A DNA stretch of 64,000 nucleotides from Bacteroidales bacterium (GCA_017535665.1 JAFXTS010000025.1:1-64000), one strand, 5' to 3'; shown: positions 42,357 to 50,705, counted from the first letter of the stretch. A program made the numbers and translations. The notes: generated by a model not told the origin, from the letters alone.

Positions 42357-43625
42357 ATGAACAGGTGCATTTCTGCTATATTATTGTGTTTCTGCATGAT
42401 AAGTTTTTGCTTTGCGCAGCAGAAGCCCTATCGGATTACCATCAAATGGAATAGTGAAGGCTCGTCATACGACGGAAAGATGTCGTATCTCACGGGATTT
42501 CACGGCGACGAAGTGCAGGTGTATGACAGTGTGGTGGTGCGAAAAGGCACCTCCGTGTTCAAGGGGAAAAACCTTCCCGACGGCTTCTATCAGGTGAAAG
42601 CGGACTATCCTCCCCTTGATTATATGAATTCAGGAGCTCTTCCACAGAGTCGCCGTGCTCCCATCGATCTGGTGATCTCCGAAAGCCGGAAGTTCACTTA
42701 CTGGACGGATGCCGCTGGACATTTTGAAGGGTCGCCCGAGAATGAAGCCTACCAGCTGGCCCATTTTCAGATCAACACCTACGACTCCAGATGGCCCGAC
42801 ATCACCACGTTGGAGACCGCCAGCGTGGGGCACGATTTGGTATATAAGTACTTGCTACTGGAGTATTTAGGATTGGATGCCTGCACCACCCCCGATGCCA
42901 GAATGCTTCATCATCCTCTTTTTAACCAACTCATTTCCGACAAATTACAATCCGAAAATATCACCCTCATCGACTCGGTTTTCGACCGATATAGTTTGGA
43001 AACGGAGATCGGCCAGTACTATATGGTGCAGACGTTGAAGTACTACAACATGGACAACAACGTGGCGTACGACGATATCCTGCTGCACTTGTACGACAAG
43101 TACTATCTGCCCAGCGGGTTACTGCTTTTCTCCGAGAGCTACGAGCGGCGGTTGAAAAATGGGGTGACGCGCAAGCGCCATCTCGCCATCGGGGCGCAGA
43201 TGCCGCCGTTGGAGGCCAAAAGCGCCGACGGCAAGCTCATCTCCACCGCCTCCATCGACCGTCCCAACACGGTGATTTGGTTCTGGGACGCCGACTGCGA
43301 GGACTGCCTCGAGGAGACCCCCATACTCAACGAGATGTACGAAAAGTACCAGGATGAGTACGATTTCGAGGTGTTCGGCTACTGCATCACTGCGGACGTA
43401 AAACGCTGGAAGCAGGTTTCAGAGGAGATGGGGCTGAAGTTCATCAACACCTGCGACGGGTTAGGAGGCAGCAACTACGATGTCATCGACTATTTCAACA
43501 TCCTCACCACACCCGCCTGTCTGCTGCTTGACCAAGACCACAAAATCATCATGCGGCAGTTCACGTTAGAACAATTAGAAGAATTCTTAAACAATTTGAA
43601 TCCAGACAAATACAATATAGAATGA
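42357..43625 (+). CDS. Exported thioredoxin-fold protein (DUF5106-like), CEDC motif
   Basis: A 422-residue protein starting at 42357 with a signal peptide (ISAILLCFCMISFCFAQ). Residues 20-110 resemble the DUF4369-type beta domain; the middle 170 residues are helical (DUF5106-like); the C-terminal 140 residues are a TlpA-like thioredoxin domain with FWDADCEDCLEETPIL near 310 (CEDC in place of CPxC) and the cis-Pro loop TTPACLLLDQDHKI near 390. It probably handles thiol or disulfide exchange in the periplasm. The next gene overlaps its stop by 4 bases (ATGA) and encodes a paralogue. Confidence 0.82.
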   Translation: MNRCISAILLCFCMISFCFAQQKPYRITIKWNSEGSSYDGKMSYLTGFHGDEVQVYDSVVVRKGTSVFKGKNLPDGFYQVKADYPPLDYMNSGALPQSRRAPIDLVISESRKFTYWTDAAGHFEGSPENEAYQLAHFQINTYDSRWPDITTLETASVGHDLVYKYLLLEYLGLDACTTPDARMLHHPLFNQLISDKLQSENITLIDSVFDRYSLETEIGQYYMVQTLKYYNMDNNVAYDDILLHLYDKYYLPSGLLLFSESYERRLKNGVTRKRHLAIGAQMPPLEAKSADGKLISTASIDRPNTVIWFWDADCEDCLEETPILNEMYEKYQDEYDFEVFGYCITADVKRWKQVSEEMGLKFINTCDGLGGSNYDVIDYFNILTTPACLLLDQDHKIIMRQFTLEQLEEFLNNLNPDKYNIE

Positions 43626-45133
43626 AAAGAAATGTCTTATTGTTAATCCTCATTGCGGTCATCGCACTCCCCTTCCCGCTTTCTGCCCAGAAGAAAAACT
43701 CGGCAGCAGCGCCAAAGACGGGGCACAACATCGTTTTCAACATTCCCAAAGCCCAAGACTCTATCGTCTATTTAGCTGTATATTATAGAGATAAGCTCAT
43801 CTTGAAAGACTCGGCAAGGGTAACCAAGACCAAAAACGGTCCGCAATTCATCTTCAAAGGCGACAACGAGTACCAAGGCGGTTTGTATAAGCTGGTCAGC
43901 CAGACGCACTACCCATACATGGACTTCATCATGGACGGTCCGCAGTTCTTCTCCTTCACCTGCGGCACCACCGGCACCGTGGACAGTGTCTCCGTAACCA
44001 ACTCTCCGCACAACGAAGAGTTGATGGCCTTCCAGCGCAAAACCACCACCGCCGGCAAGCAGATGAGCGAGTGGCGCAAAGCTTTCGATGAGGCGAAAAA
44101 GGCTGACAATCAGAAAGAAGCTGATGAATATCAGGAAAAGATGAAGAGTCTGAATGAAGAGATGGAGACTTTCATCAAAGACATCATCGACCGTCATCCC
44201 GACTATCTTTTCTCCAAAATCCAGAATGCCTATCAGCAGATTGACATCCCGGACGCGCCGGTCAACGCCGACGGCAGCATCGACTCCACCTTCCAGCTTC
44301 GCTACTTCCTCACCCACTACTGGGACAAAACCGACCTCGGCGACAGCCGTCTGATTTTCACTCCCGTGCTGGAGCCCAAATTAAAGGAATACTTCACCAA
44401 ATATCTTCAGTATCAAGAGCCTGACACCATTTGTCAATATGTGGATATGGTTTTGGAGAAATCCACTTCCGACACGCTGATGTACCATTTTCTCATCGAC
44501 TGGCTTTCCTACCAGTACGAAACCAGCAAGATGTTAGGCCATGACGGCGTGTTCGTGCATATCGTGAAGAACAATCACATGAAAGGCAAATGCACCTGGA
44601 TGGAGGAAGACCTGCTGCGCAAGTACGAGAAGCGCGTGAAACATCTGGAGCCCATCCTCATCGGCAAGATTGCGCCGGAGCTGATGATTCCCGACACTAC
44701 CCTCACCGACGACTACTCGCACTGGCACTCCTCTTATCATCCGAAGGGGGCGGCCTCCAAGAAATACACCATCCTGTGGTTCTACGACCCCGACTGTCCC
44801 ACCTGCAAGAAGGAGTCGCAGAAGCTGCGGGCCGTTTACGACTCGTTAGAGAATCTCGGACAACGCAACTTCGACGTGTATGCCGTGGCCAACGACGCCG
44901 ACATCGACCGCTGGAAAAGGTACGTGAAAGAGAATAACTACCCGTGGATCAACGTGGGCGGTAACAAGGGCAATGTAGATTATCTCGAACTGTTCAACAT
45001 CTACGAGACGGGCAATCCAGCCATGTTCATCATCAACGAAAAACATGAAATCATTTTGAACCGACGCATCGAGATGCACACCATCCCTGAATTTTTACGA
45101 CAGTATGAAAAGAGGATGAGTTTGAAACGATGA
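43622..45133 (+). CDS. Exported thioredoxin-fold protein (DUF5106-like), CPTC motif
   Basis: A 503-residue paralogue of the previous gene, overlapping it by 4 bases. It has a signal peptide ending PLSAQ, an N-terminal beta domain (residues 35-130), a helical region including a charged coiled-coil-like insert (EAKKADNQKEADEYQEKMKS near 160), and a TlpA/ResA-like thioredoxin domain with ILWFYDPDCPTCKKESQKL near 387-395 and cis-Pro GNPAMFIINEKHEI near 463. CPTC is a plausible redox-active pair. The dsrC gene starts 43 bp after its stop on the same strand. Confidence 0.82.
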   Translation: MKRNVLLLILIAVIALPFPLSAQKKNSAAAPKTGHNIVFNIPKAQDSIVYLAVYYRDKLILKDSARVTKTKNGPQFIFKGDNEYQGGLYKLVSQTHYPYMDFIMDGPQFFSFTCGTTGTVDSVSVTNSPHNEELMAFQRKTTTAGKQMSEWRKAFDEAKKADNQKEADEYQEKMKSLNEEMETFIKDIIDRHPDYLFSKIQNAYQQIDIPDAPVNADGSIDSTFQLRYFLTHYWDKTDLGDSRLIFTPVLEPKLKEYFTKYLQYQEPDTICQYVDMVLEKSTSDTLMYHFLIDWLSYQYETSKMLGHDGVFVHIVKNNHMKGKCTWMEEDLLRKYEKRVKHLEPILIGKIAPELMIPDTTLTDDYSHWHSSYHPKGAASKKYTILWFYDPDCPTCKKESQKLRAVYDSLENLGQRNFDVYAVANDADIDRWKRYVKENNYPWINVGGNKGNVDYLELFNIYETGNPAMFIINEKHEIILNRRIEMHTIPEFLRQYEKRMSLKR

Positions 45134-45176
45134 CGCATTATTTATCAGAAAAATCAATCAATTAAATATTAATACT

Positions 45177-45491
45177 ATGAGCATTACTTTAGAAGGAAAA
45201 ACCATTGAAATGGACGGTGACGGCTTCATGCTGCAACCGGAATTGTGGACCGAAGAGCTGGCTAAGCTCATCGCCCAAGAGGATGGAATTGAGAACCTCA
45301 CTGAGGATCACTGGAAAATCATCAACATTATCAGAGCCAACTACTTGGAGAAAGGTCTTGCCCCGATGGTGCGCGTCATCTGCAAAGAGAGCGGTCTGAA
45401 GCTGAAACAGATTTACGAACTCTTCCCGCTGGGTCCCGCCAGAGGAGCCTGCCGTGTGGCCGGACTGCCCAAACCGGAAGGATGCGTGTAG
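45177..45491 (+). CDS. dsrC: DsrC/TusE family sulfur-carrier protein with complete CX10C arm
   Basis: A 104-residue protein of the DsrC/TusE/DsvC family. The body matches the family (LTEDHWKIINIIRANYLEKG; RVICKESGLKLKQIYELFP), and the flexible C-terminal arm ends ACRVAGLPKPEGCV, with Cys92 and the penultimate Cys103 separated by ten residues. TusE proteins used only for tRNA 2-thiolation keep just the last Cys; both Cys are characteristic of true DsrC, which carries sulfur as a trisulfide between sulfite reductase and a membrane thiol-oxidising complex. No dsrAB, tusABCD or dsrK lies in the window. The next gene on the strand, 166 bp away across a repeat array, encodes a cytochrome-b-like membrane protein. 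Confidence 0.93.
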   Translation: MSITLEGKTIEMDGDGFMLQPELWTEELAKLIAQEDGIENLTEDHWKIINIIRANYLEKGLAPMVRVICKESGLKLKQIYELFPLGPARGACRVAGLPKPEGCV

Positions 45492-45501
45492 GAAACGGAG
45501 A

Positions 45502-45528
45502 ATTGAAAATTGAAAATTGAAAATTGAG
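45502..45528. repeat. 7-bp tandem repeat ATTGAAA
   Basis: Three copies of ATTGAAA and one of ATTGAGA follow directly after the dsrC stop codon and run into the 8-bp array. A related motif reappears at 46285-46325. Confidence 0.85.
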
Positions 45529-45640
45529 AGTTAAGGAGTTAAGAAGTTAAGAAGTTAAGGAGTTAAGGAGTTAAGGAGTTAAGAAGTTAAGGAGTTAAGA
45601 AGTTAAGGAGTTAAGGAGTTGAGAAGTTAAGAAGTTGAGA
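45529..45640. repeat. 14 tandem copies of the 8-bp unit AGTTAAGR
   Basis: Fourteen contiguous 8-bp units, mostly AGTTAAGG or AGTTAAGA with two AGTTGAGA variants, fill the gap between dsrC and the cytochrome-b-like gene and end 17 bases before the latter's ATG. The array is purine-rich on one strand and cannot fold into a hairpin. It lacks the spacer structure of a CRISPR. Confidence 0.95.
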
Positions 45641-45657
45641 GTTAAAAGTTTTTAGCG

Positions 45658-46299
45658 ATGAGTGTTTTTCAGATTATTTCGTTGTGTGCATTGGCATATT
45701 GTTTTGTGCTGATGATGTGGCATTTTGTAAGAATCATCCGTTTGGGGAAACCGAAGGATTTGTCGGAGAAGAGCGGTGATGTGACCAAAGGTGTGGTGTA
45801 TGCCAACACGGTGGCTATGTCGCCCACCCACAAGGAGTCGGCCTACCTGCATCTGCCCACCTACGCTGCCGGCATCATCTTCCACTGCGGCATTTTTCTC
45901 TCCATACTTCTCTACTTCCTTTCCCTCTTCAATCTCAACGTCTGGTACCCCGAATGGCTGAACATGCTCCTCGCCATTGGCCTGTGCGTGTCTGCCTGCT
46001 GCGGAACAACACTGATTATCAAGAGATTGAGCAGCAAAAACCTCAGCAGTCTCTCCAACATTGACGACTACCTTTCGAACATGTTCACCACCTTGTTCCA
46101 GTGTGCGACCATCATCTTCCTTTTGACGGAAGGCATGAACGACACCTGGCATGCGGTGTATTACATCATGGTAAGTGTGTTGTTGTTGTACATGCCGTTG
46201 GGCAAACTGAAACACGTACTTTACTATTTCTCAGCACGTTATCACCTCGGCTTCTTCTATGGATGGCGCAATGTATGGCCTCCGAAAACTGAAAATTGA
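45658..46299 (+). CDS. NarI/DsrM-like cytochrome b membrane subunit
   Basis: A 213-residue protein with five hydrophobic segments, as in the NarI/DsrM/HmeC family of di-haem quinone-reactive subunits. Candidate haem-ligand histidines sit in LHLPTYAAGIIFHCGIFLSI (helix 2) and MPLGKLKHVLYYFSARYH (last helix); the closing FFYGWRNVWPP mirrors the end of NarI/DsrM proteins. Full DsrM proteins are about 320-400 residues, so this is a minimal version. It would exchange electrons between menaquinone and a soluble thiol/disulfide catalytic subunit. Neighbouring dsrC makes sulfur chemistry the best guess. The last codons (KTEN and stop) are made of the GAAAACTGAAAATTGA repeat that continues downstream. 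Confidence 0.8.
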   Translation: MSVFQIISLCALAYCFVLMMWHFVRIIRLGKPKDLSEKSGDVTKGVVYANTVAMSPTHKESAYLHLPTYAAGIIFHCGIFLSILLYFLSLFNLNVWYPEWLNMLLAIGLCVSACCGTTLIIKRLSSKNLSSLSNIDDYLSNMFTTLFQCATIIFLLTEGMNDTWHAVYYIMVSVLLLYMPLGKLKHVLYYFSARYHLGFFYGWRNVWPPKTEN

Positions 46300-46335
46300 A
46301 AACTGAAAATTGAAAACTGAGAGCTGAAAGGTGTG
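46283..46335. repeat. 7-bp tandem repeat AAACTGA/AAATTGA overlapping a gene end
   Basis: Alternating GAAAACT and GAAAATT units start inside the last codons of the cytochrome-b-like gene and continue past its TGA, ending near GAGAGCTGAAAGG. It is in the same family as 45502-45528 and fills the gap to the convergent recombinase gene; no terminator is visible there. Confidence 0.85.
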
Positions 46336-46345
46336 AATCTATCGC

Positions 46346-47233
46346 TCAGTACCTCGGATGATGTAGGGCGATGGTGCTCTGCACATACTCGCGGTCGAGG
46401 TGCGTGTAAATTTCTGTGGTAGTGATACTTTCGTGTCCTAACATCTCCTGAACGGCACGCAGGTCGGCACCGCCTTCCACGAGGTGGGTGGCGAAGGAGT
46501 GACGAAAGGTGTGGGGACTTATTTCCTTTGTGATGCCGGCTTTTTCGGCCAGTTCTTTCACGATGTGGAACACCATGACACGGCTGAGACGGCCGCCACG
46601 GCGGTTCAGAAACACAATGTCGGCATCTCCATTCTTGATTTTCAATGACATCCGATACCCTTCCACATACAGGCGGATGGCTTTCTGGGCGGTGGAACCA
46701 ATGGGCACGATACGCTCCTTGTTGCCTTTTCCAATCACCCGGATATAGCCCTCATCGAAGAAAAGGCAAGACAGCTGGAGGGCAATGAGTTCGCTGACGC
46801 GGAGTCCGCAGCTGTACAGCACCTCAATCATGGCGCGGTTGCGATGCCCTTCGGGCAGACTGAGGTCCACCGCGTTGATGATGGCCTCCACTTCGGGCAC
46901 GCTCAGCACAGTAGGTAGTTTGCGGGCGAGCTTGGGCGTGTCGATGAGCTGGGCGGGGTTGGTCTCCAGCGTGCCTTCCAGCACGAGAAAACGGTAGAAG
47001 GCTCGTACCCCCGACAAGATACGAGCCTGCGAGGTGGCTTTGACCTCCTGATCCTTCTGTAAATATTTCGCAAAATCCTGCAAATCAGCAACCTCCACAT
47101 TTTCCAACTTCTTTTCTCCCAAAAATCCATCCAACAAACCCACATCGTGGAGGTAAGCCTCAGCGGTTTTCGCCGAGAGGGATTTCTCCAAAATCAGGTA
47201 TTGCCGGAAGCGTTCTACAGGAGATTTTTTCAT
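46346..47233 (-). CDS. xerD: Xer-type tyrosine recombinase
   Basis: A 295-residue tyrosine recombinase of the size and layout of XerC/XerD, which resolve chromosome dimers at dif with FtsK. Residues 1-90 form the SAM-like core-binding domain (FRQYLILEKSLSAKTAEAYL). The catalytic domain holds Arg in YSCGLRVSELIAL near 147, Lys in IRVIGKGNKERIVPI near 172, HTFRHSFATHL near 243-248, LGHESITTTEIYTHL with His near 266, and the nucleophile Tyr in REYVQSTI or the preceding YTHL segment. No phage or transposon genes are nearby, so the chromosomal housekeeping role is the most likely one. XerC versus XerD cannot be settled by eye. Confidence 0.9.
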   Translation of the reverse strand: MKKSPVERFRQYLILEKSLSAKTAEAYLHDVGLLDGFLGEKKLENVEVADLQDFAKYLQKDQEVKATSQARILSGVRAFYRFLVLEGTLETNPAQLIDTPKLARKLPTVLSVPEVEAIINAVDLSLPEGHRNRAMIEVLYSCGLRVSELIALQLSCLFFDEGYIRVIGKGNKERIVPIGSTAQKAIRLYVEGYRMSLKIKNGDADIVFLNRRGGRLSRVMVFHIVKELAEKAGITKEISPHTFRHSFATHLVEGGADLRAVQEMLGHESITTTEIYTHLDREYVQSTIALHHPRY

Positions 47234-47398
47234 AAAATAAGGAGTACGAACTTATTAAGACAAAAACGATTGCGCTGGGGGAATATTGCCACGGAGGGAG
47301 AAAATTTTAGACAAAACATGCATAATGCTTTAGGTCTAACCTACGTTTTCAATAGTGATGAGAAGTTCTATTAAAATTTTATAAAATCAATTTTCACA

Positions 47399-47412
47399 CT
47401 CGATAATTCGAG
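47399..47412. promoter_or_regulatory. Inverted repeat upstream of hicBA (candidate operator)
   Basis: CTCGA-TAAT-TCGAG, a perfect 5+4+5 inverted repeat, lies 10 bases before the -7 box of hicBA, within the region where RNA polymerase binds. Toxin-antitoxin operons are usually autoregulated at such sites; this is inferred, and the short HicB here shows no clear DNA-binding domain. Confidence 0.45.
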
Positions 47413-47421
47413 AATTTTGTG

Positions 47422-47429
47422 TACATTTG
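47422..47429 (+). promoter_or_regulatory. -7 box for hicBA
   Basis: TACATTTG followed by C, 36 bases before the hicB ATG at 47465. Confidence 0.6.
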
Positions 47430-47464
47430 CCGCGATAAAACAAAGAGTATTAAAGAAGACAATT

Positions 47465-47683
47465 ATGGAATACACTATCTTAATTCACAAAGACGAAAAT
47501 GACGGATGGTACACGGGCAAATGCATACAAGTTCCTGCCGCGATGAGCCAAGGGCGGACATTGGATGAGTTGATGGACAATATGAAAGATGCTATCGCTC
47601 TCGTATTAGATTATTACAAGGAACAAGCTCGTAATCAACATTCTAACGAAAAAGTATTCTATAGAAAATTGGCATTAGCATGA
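47465..47683 (+). CDS. hicB: HicB-family antitoxin (short form)
   Basis: A 72-residue protein of the HicB partial RNase H-like fold: MEYTILIHKDENDGWYTGKC, then VPAAMSQGRTLDELMDNMKDAIALVLDYY. The phrase AMSQGxTxxELMxNMKxAI is the core family signature. The start at 47465 is after the -7 box. It lacks the C-terminal ribbon-helix-helix or HTH that longer HicB antitoxins have, ending with a basic FYRKLALA strand. It overlaps hicA by 4 bases. The antitoxin-first order differs from the more usual hicA-hicB order but is known for this subgroup. It would bind and neutralise HicA. Confidence 0.88.
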   Translation: MEYTILIHKDENDGWYTGKCIQVPAAMSQGRTLDELMDNMKDAIALVLDYYKEQARNQHSNEKVFYRKLALA

Positions 47684-47874
47684 AACGAAAATTACTCATA
47701 AAATACTTACAAGATCATGGATGCCAATTAGCACGCGAAGGAGCAAGACACAGCCTTTTTATCAACCCCAATAACGGTAGCGCAGCTGCCATTCCACGAC
47801 ATCCAGATATCAACGACTATCTTGCAAAAGAAATTTGCAAGGAACTTGATATTCCGAAAATTGGAAACAATTGA
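47680..47874 (+). CDS. hicA: HicA-family mRNA interferase toxin
   Basis: A 64-residue protein with the double-stranded-RNA-binding-like fold of HicA. It starts LLIKYLQDHGCQLAREGARH; the His in GARHSLFINP near residue 24 is the catalytic His of the family, and AAAIPRHPDINDYLAKEICK matches the typical second half. HicA cleaves mRNAs in a ribosome-independent way. It overlaps hicB (ATGA). miaB starts 50 bp downstream. Base composition of both genes is visibly more AT-rich than miaB, in keeping with horizontal gain. Confidence 0.9.
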   Translation: MKRKLLIKYLQDHGCQLAREGARHSLFINPNNGSAAAIPRHPDINDYLAKEICKELDIPKIGNN

Positions 47875-47924
47875 TTCTACACATAAAGTCATGATAATAA
47901 GGCAAAGCAATAGATAGAACTTTT

Positions 47925-49262
47925 ATGAAGAAGAAACTCTTTATCGAAACTTACGGCTGCCAGATGAACGTGGCAGACAGCGAGGTGGTGGCCTCCATCT
48001 TGTCGGACGAATACGAGATGACGGAAGAGGAGCGCACCGCCGACCTGATCCTCATCAACACCTGCTCGGTGCGCGACAACGCGGAGCAGCGCATCCACCG
48101 GCGGCTGCGCGAACTCGGCGCCATCAAGCGGGGTCGGCCTGGGATGCTCATCGGATTGCTCGGATGCATGGCTGAACGCCTGAAGGACAAACTGTTGCAA
48201 GAAGAGCCCGCCCTTGACCTCATCGCCGGTCCGGACGCTTACCGCACGCTGCCCGAACTCATCCACAGAGCTGCCGAAGGCGAGGAGGCCTACAACGTGA
48301 CTTTGTCGCGTGAGGAGACCTACGACGACATCATGCCCACCCGCTACGCTGCCAACGGTGTGTCGGGGTTCATCTCCATCATGCGGGGCTGCGACAACTT
48401 CTGTTCCTACTGCGTAGTGCCCTTCACACGGGGCCGCGAGCGCAGTCGCAACCCACAGACCATCCTGTCGGAAGCCAAGCAACTGCTCGCCGACGGCTAC
48501 AAGGAGGTGACGCTGCTGGGGCAGAATGTGAACTCGTACCGCTACGAGACCGCCGACGGCACGGTTACCTTCGCCGACCTGATGGAACTGGTGGCCCAGC
48601 TCTCCCCCACCCTGCGGGTGCGTTTCGCCACCTCCCATCCCAAAGATATCTCCGATGAACTGCTGCACGTGATGGCACGCTATCCGAACATCTGCAAATA
48701 CATCCACCTGCCTGTACAGGCCGGCAGCACCTCCATGCTGCAACGGATGCACCGCGTGTATAGCCGCGAGCAGTATCTGGAGCGCATCGCTGCCATCCGG
48801 CGCATCCTTCCCGACTGCGCCATCGCCACCGACATCATCGCCGGCTTCTGCGGCGAGACCGAAGAGGAGCACCAGGCCACCCTCTCCATCATGAAAGAGG
48901 TGGGCTACTCGGCCGCCTACATGTTCAAATACTCGGTGCGCGACAACACCTACGCCGCCACGCACTATCCCGATGACGTGCCCGACGAGGTGAAAACCAA
49001 AAGGTTGGAAGAAATCATCGAGTTGCAGCAGTCGCTCTCGCTCGCCAGCAACGAGCAAGATGTGGGCAAGACCGTGGAAGTGCTGGTGGAAGGCACCTCC
49101 AAACGGTCGGAAGAACAGCTCTTTGGACGGACCAGCCAGAACAAGGTGGTCATCTTTCCCCGTGGCAACCACCAGAAAGGCGACTATGTGATGGTGACCA
49201 TTCAATCCTGCACCGCCGCCACCCTGATCGGCACCGAAGCGTCTTCATCCACCAAGCTATAA
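47925..49262 (+). CDS. miaB: tRNA-2-methylthio-N6-isopentenyladenosine37 methylthiotransferase
   Basis: A 445-residue radical-SAM enzyme that adds a methylthio group to i6A37 of tRNAs reading UNN codons. The N-terminal UPF0004 domain begins KKLFIETYGCQMNVADSEVV and carries three Cys for the auxiliary Fe-S cluster (ETYGCQMN, NTCSVRDN, GLLGCMAE). The radical-SAM cluster motif is GCDNFCSYCVVPFTRGRERS with Cys156, Cys160 and Cys163. A C-terminal TRAM domain follows from about residue 375. The next gene starts 7 bp after the stop. Confidence 0.97.
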   Translation: MKKKLFIETYGCQMNVADSEVVASILSDEYEMTEEERTADLILINTCSVRDNAEQRIHRRLRELGAIKRGRPGMLIGLLGCMAERLKDKLLQEEPALDLIAGPDAYRTLPELIHRAAEGEEAYNVTLSREETYDDIMPTRYAANGVSGFISIMRGCDNFCSYCVVPFTRGRERSRNPQTILSEAKQLLADGYKEVTLLGQNVNSYRYETADGTVTFADLMELVAQLSPTLRVRFATSHPKDISDELLHVMARYPNICKYIHLPVQAGSTSMLQRMHRVYSREQYLERIAAIRRILPDCAIATDIIAGFCGETEEEHQATLSIMKEVGYSAAYMFKYSVRDNTYAATHYPDDVPDEVKTKRLEEIIELQQSLSLASNEQDVGKTVEVLVEGTSKRSEEQLFGRTSQNKVVIFPRGNHQKGDYVMVTIQSCTAATLIGTEASSSTKL

Positions 49263-49268
49263 AACACT

Positions 49269-50705
49269 ATGAGAAAAGTAGTTCTGCTGATTTTGGGGTT
49301 GATGATAGGTGCAATGACTGCATCGGCGCAGAGTTTTACCCTCACGGTGCTGGGCGACGGCATTCAGGCCGATTCCCTTCATCTCCAATCTATTAAAAGA
49401 GTAAAAATCAAGGACGAAAACCGCTTCTTGGAAGGCGAAATCCTATACAAAGACGTGGCTGCCGCCGCTTTTTCACCGAAAACCGTTTTCTCGATGAAGA
49501 AGGGACTATCGGCAGGCTACTACCGTGTGATGGGCGACACCACCCTGCTGTTTGAACTGCTGATTTCTGACAAAAAGAAACAGAAAATCACGGTAAACCT
49601 TTCACCGAACGGCGCTCCGCGATTTGAAGGCAGCGACGAGAACAACCGCTATCAGGAGTATCGGTCGGCGAAAAGTCGGCTGGACTACAGCATGGACTCG
49701 CTGAACCAAATTTTCCAGAGTGCCCGGAACAGTATGCCGCAGTACATGTTGCAGGACTTGGCTCTGCGGCTGAACGAGCAGGCCAATAGACTGATTGGCA
49801 ACTATGAAAGCTTCTGTCAGCAGGTAATGGACGAGCTGCCGACATCGCTGCTGGCCTCCATCATCCGCTTCGAAGCACCTCTGCCGCAACCGCCGGCGGA
49901 CATCAACACCAACGAGAAATACCTTGCTTACAGCGCGTTGCACGCCTTCGATAACTTCCCATTGGAGGATGGCAGGATGTGTACCACCCCGATGGCCATG
50001 AACCGCATAATCGAAGTCTGCTTCAACCTTTTCTACCTCCCTCCCTCCCAATCGCCCGCGATTGCCGACACGCTGCTGACCCGCTGGCAGGCCAACGCCG
50101 ACAACTACCACGCCTTCTTCACGGTGATGGAGACCGCCTTTGGCACCATCGGTGTTTCGTTCTGGACGGAAGAAATCTACCTGGTCATGCTGCGCAACGC
50201 ATTGGCCTACCCACAGTTGGAGGAACGGCGGAAAAACTACTACCAGCAGGTGTACGAGCTGCAGAGCAAGAACCTGCCCGGTGCACAACTGCCCGACATC
50301 CCCATCCTGTGGGGCGACGACACCCGTTCAGGATTGCAAAGCGTTGACGCAGAATACACCTTGTTGTACCTGCATAACCCCGACTGCCACACCTGCACGG
50401 CGGTACGTGAGGAGCTGAGCCGGAACCCAGAACTCACACAGGCGGTGAACAGCGGCAAGCTGAAAGTTGTCACCCTCTATTTCGAGAACGACGAGGCGCT
50501 TTGGCGACGTTACCTCACCACGAAGGCCAACCCGCAGTGGCAGCACGGCTGGGACTACCAGGGCAAAATCGAAAGCGAGCAATTGTTTGACCTTCGCGCC
50601 ATACCTGTCATTTTCCTCTTGGACAAAGACAAAAAGGTAATCGTGAAAAACCTTCCCCACTACGATGTTTCCAATGCGCTGAAGCATTACCACATTATTC
50701 CCTGA
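49269..50705 (+). CDS. Exported thioredoxin-fold protein (DUF5106-like), CHTC motif
   Basis: A 478-residue protein with a signal peptide ending ASAQ, a DUF4369-like N-terminal beta domain (LTVLGDGIQADSLHLQSIK), a helical middle and a C-terminal thioredoxin-like domain with LLYLHNPDCHTCTAVREELS near 374-381 and a DUF5106 end (FDLRAIPVIFLLDKDKKVIV). It is closely similar in layout to the next gene (alignable at ALEDGxGxTxP-like points such as FDLRAIP, HGWDY) and more distantly to the pair at 42357-45133. It is 7 bp after miaB and 68 bp before its paralogue, which has its own promoter. Confidence 0.83.
   Translation: MRKVVLLILGLMIGAMTASAQSFTLTVLGDGIQADSLHLQSIKRVKIKDENRFLEGEILYKDVAAAAFSPKTVFSMKKGLSAGYYRVMGDTTLLFELLISDKKKQKITVNLSPNGAPRFEGSDENNRYQEYRSAKSRLDYSMDSLNQIFQSARNSMPQYMLQDLALRLNEQANRLIGNYESFCQQVMDELPTSLLASIIRFEAPLPQPPADINTNEKYLAYSALHAFDNFPLEDGRMCTTPMAMNRIIEVCFNLFYLPPSQSPAIADTLLTRWQANADNYHAFFTVMETAFGTIGVSFWTEEIYLVMLRNALAYPQLEERRKNYYQQVYELQSKNLPGAQLPDIPILWGDDTRSGLQSVDAEYTLLYLHNPDCHTCTAVREELSRNPELTQAVNSGKLKVVTLYFENDEALWRRYLTTKANPQWQHGWDYQGKIESEQLFDLRAIPVIFLLDKDKKVIVKNLPHYDVSNALKHYHIIP

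Noticed and set aside
45502..45640. CRISPR array
   Set aside because: Units are 7-8 bp and contiguous, with no unique spacers and no cas genes; it is a simple tandem repeat.
46346..47233. Integrase marking a mobile element or prophage
   Set aside because: Length and motifs fit chromosomal XerC/D, and no phage, conjugation or transposase genes lie nearby.
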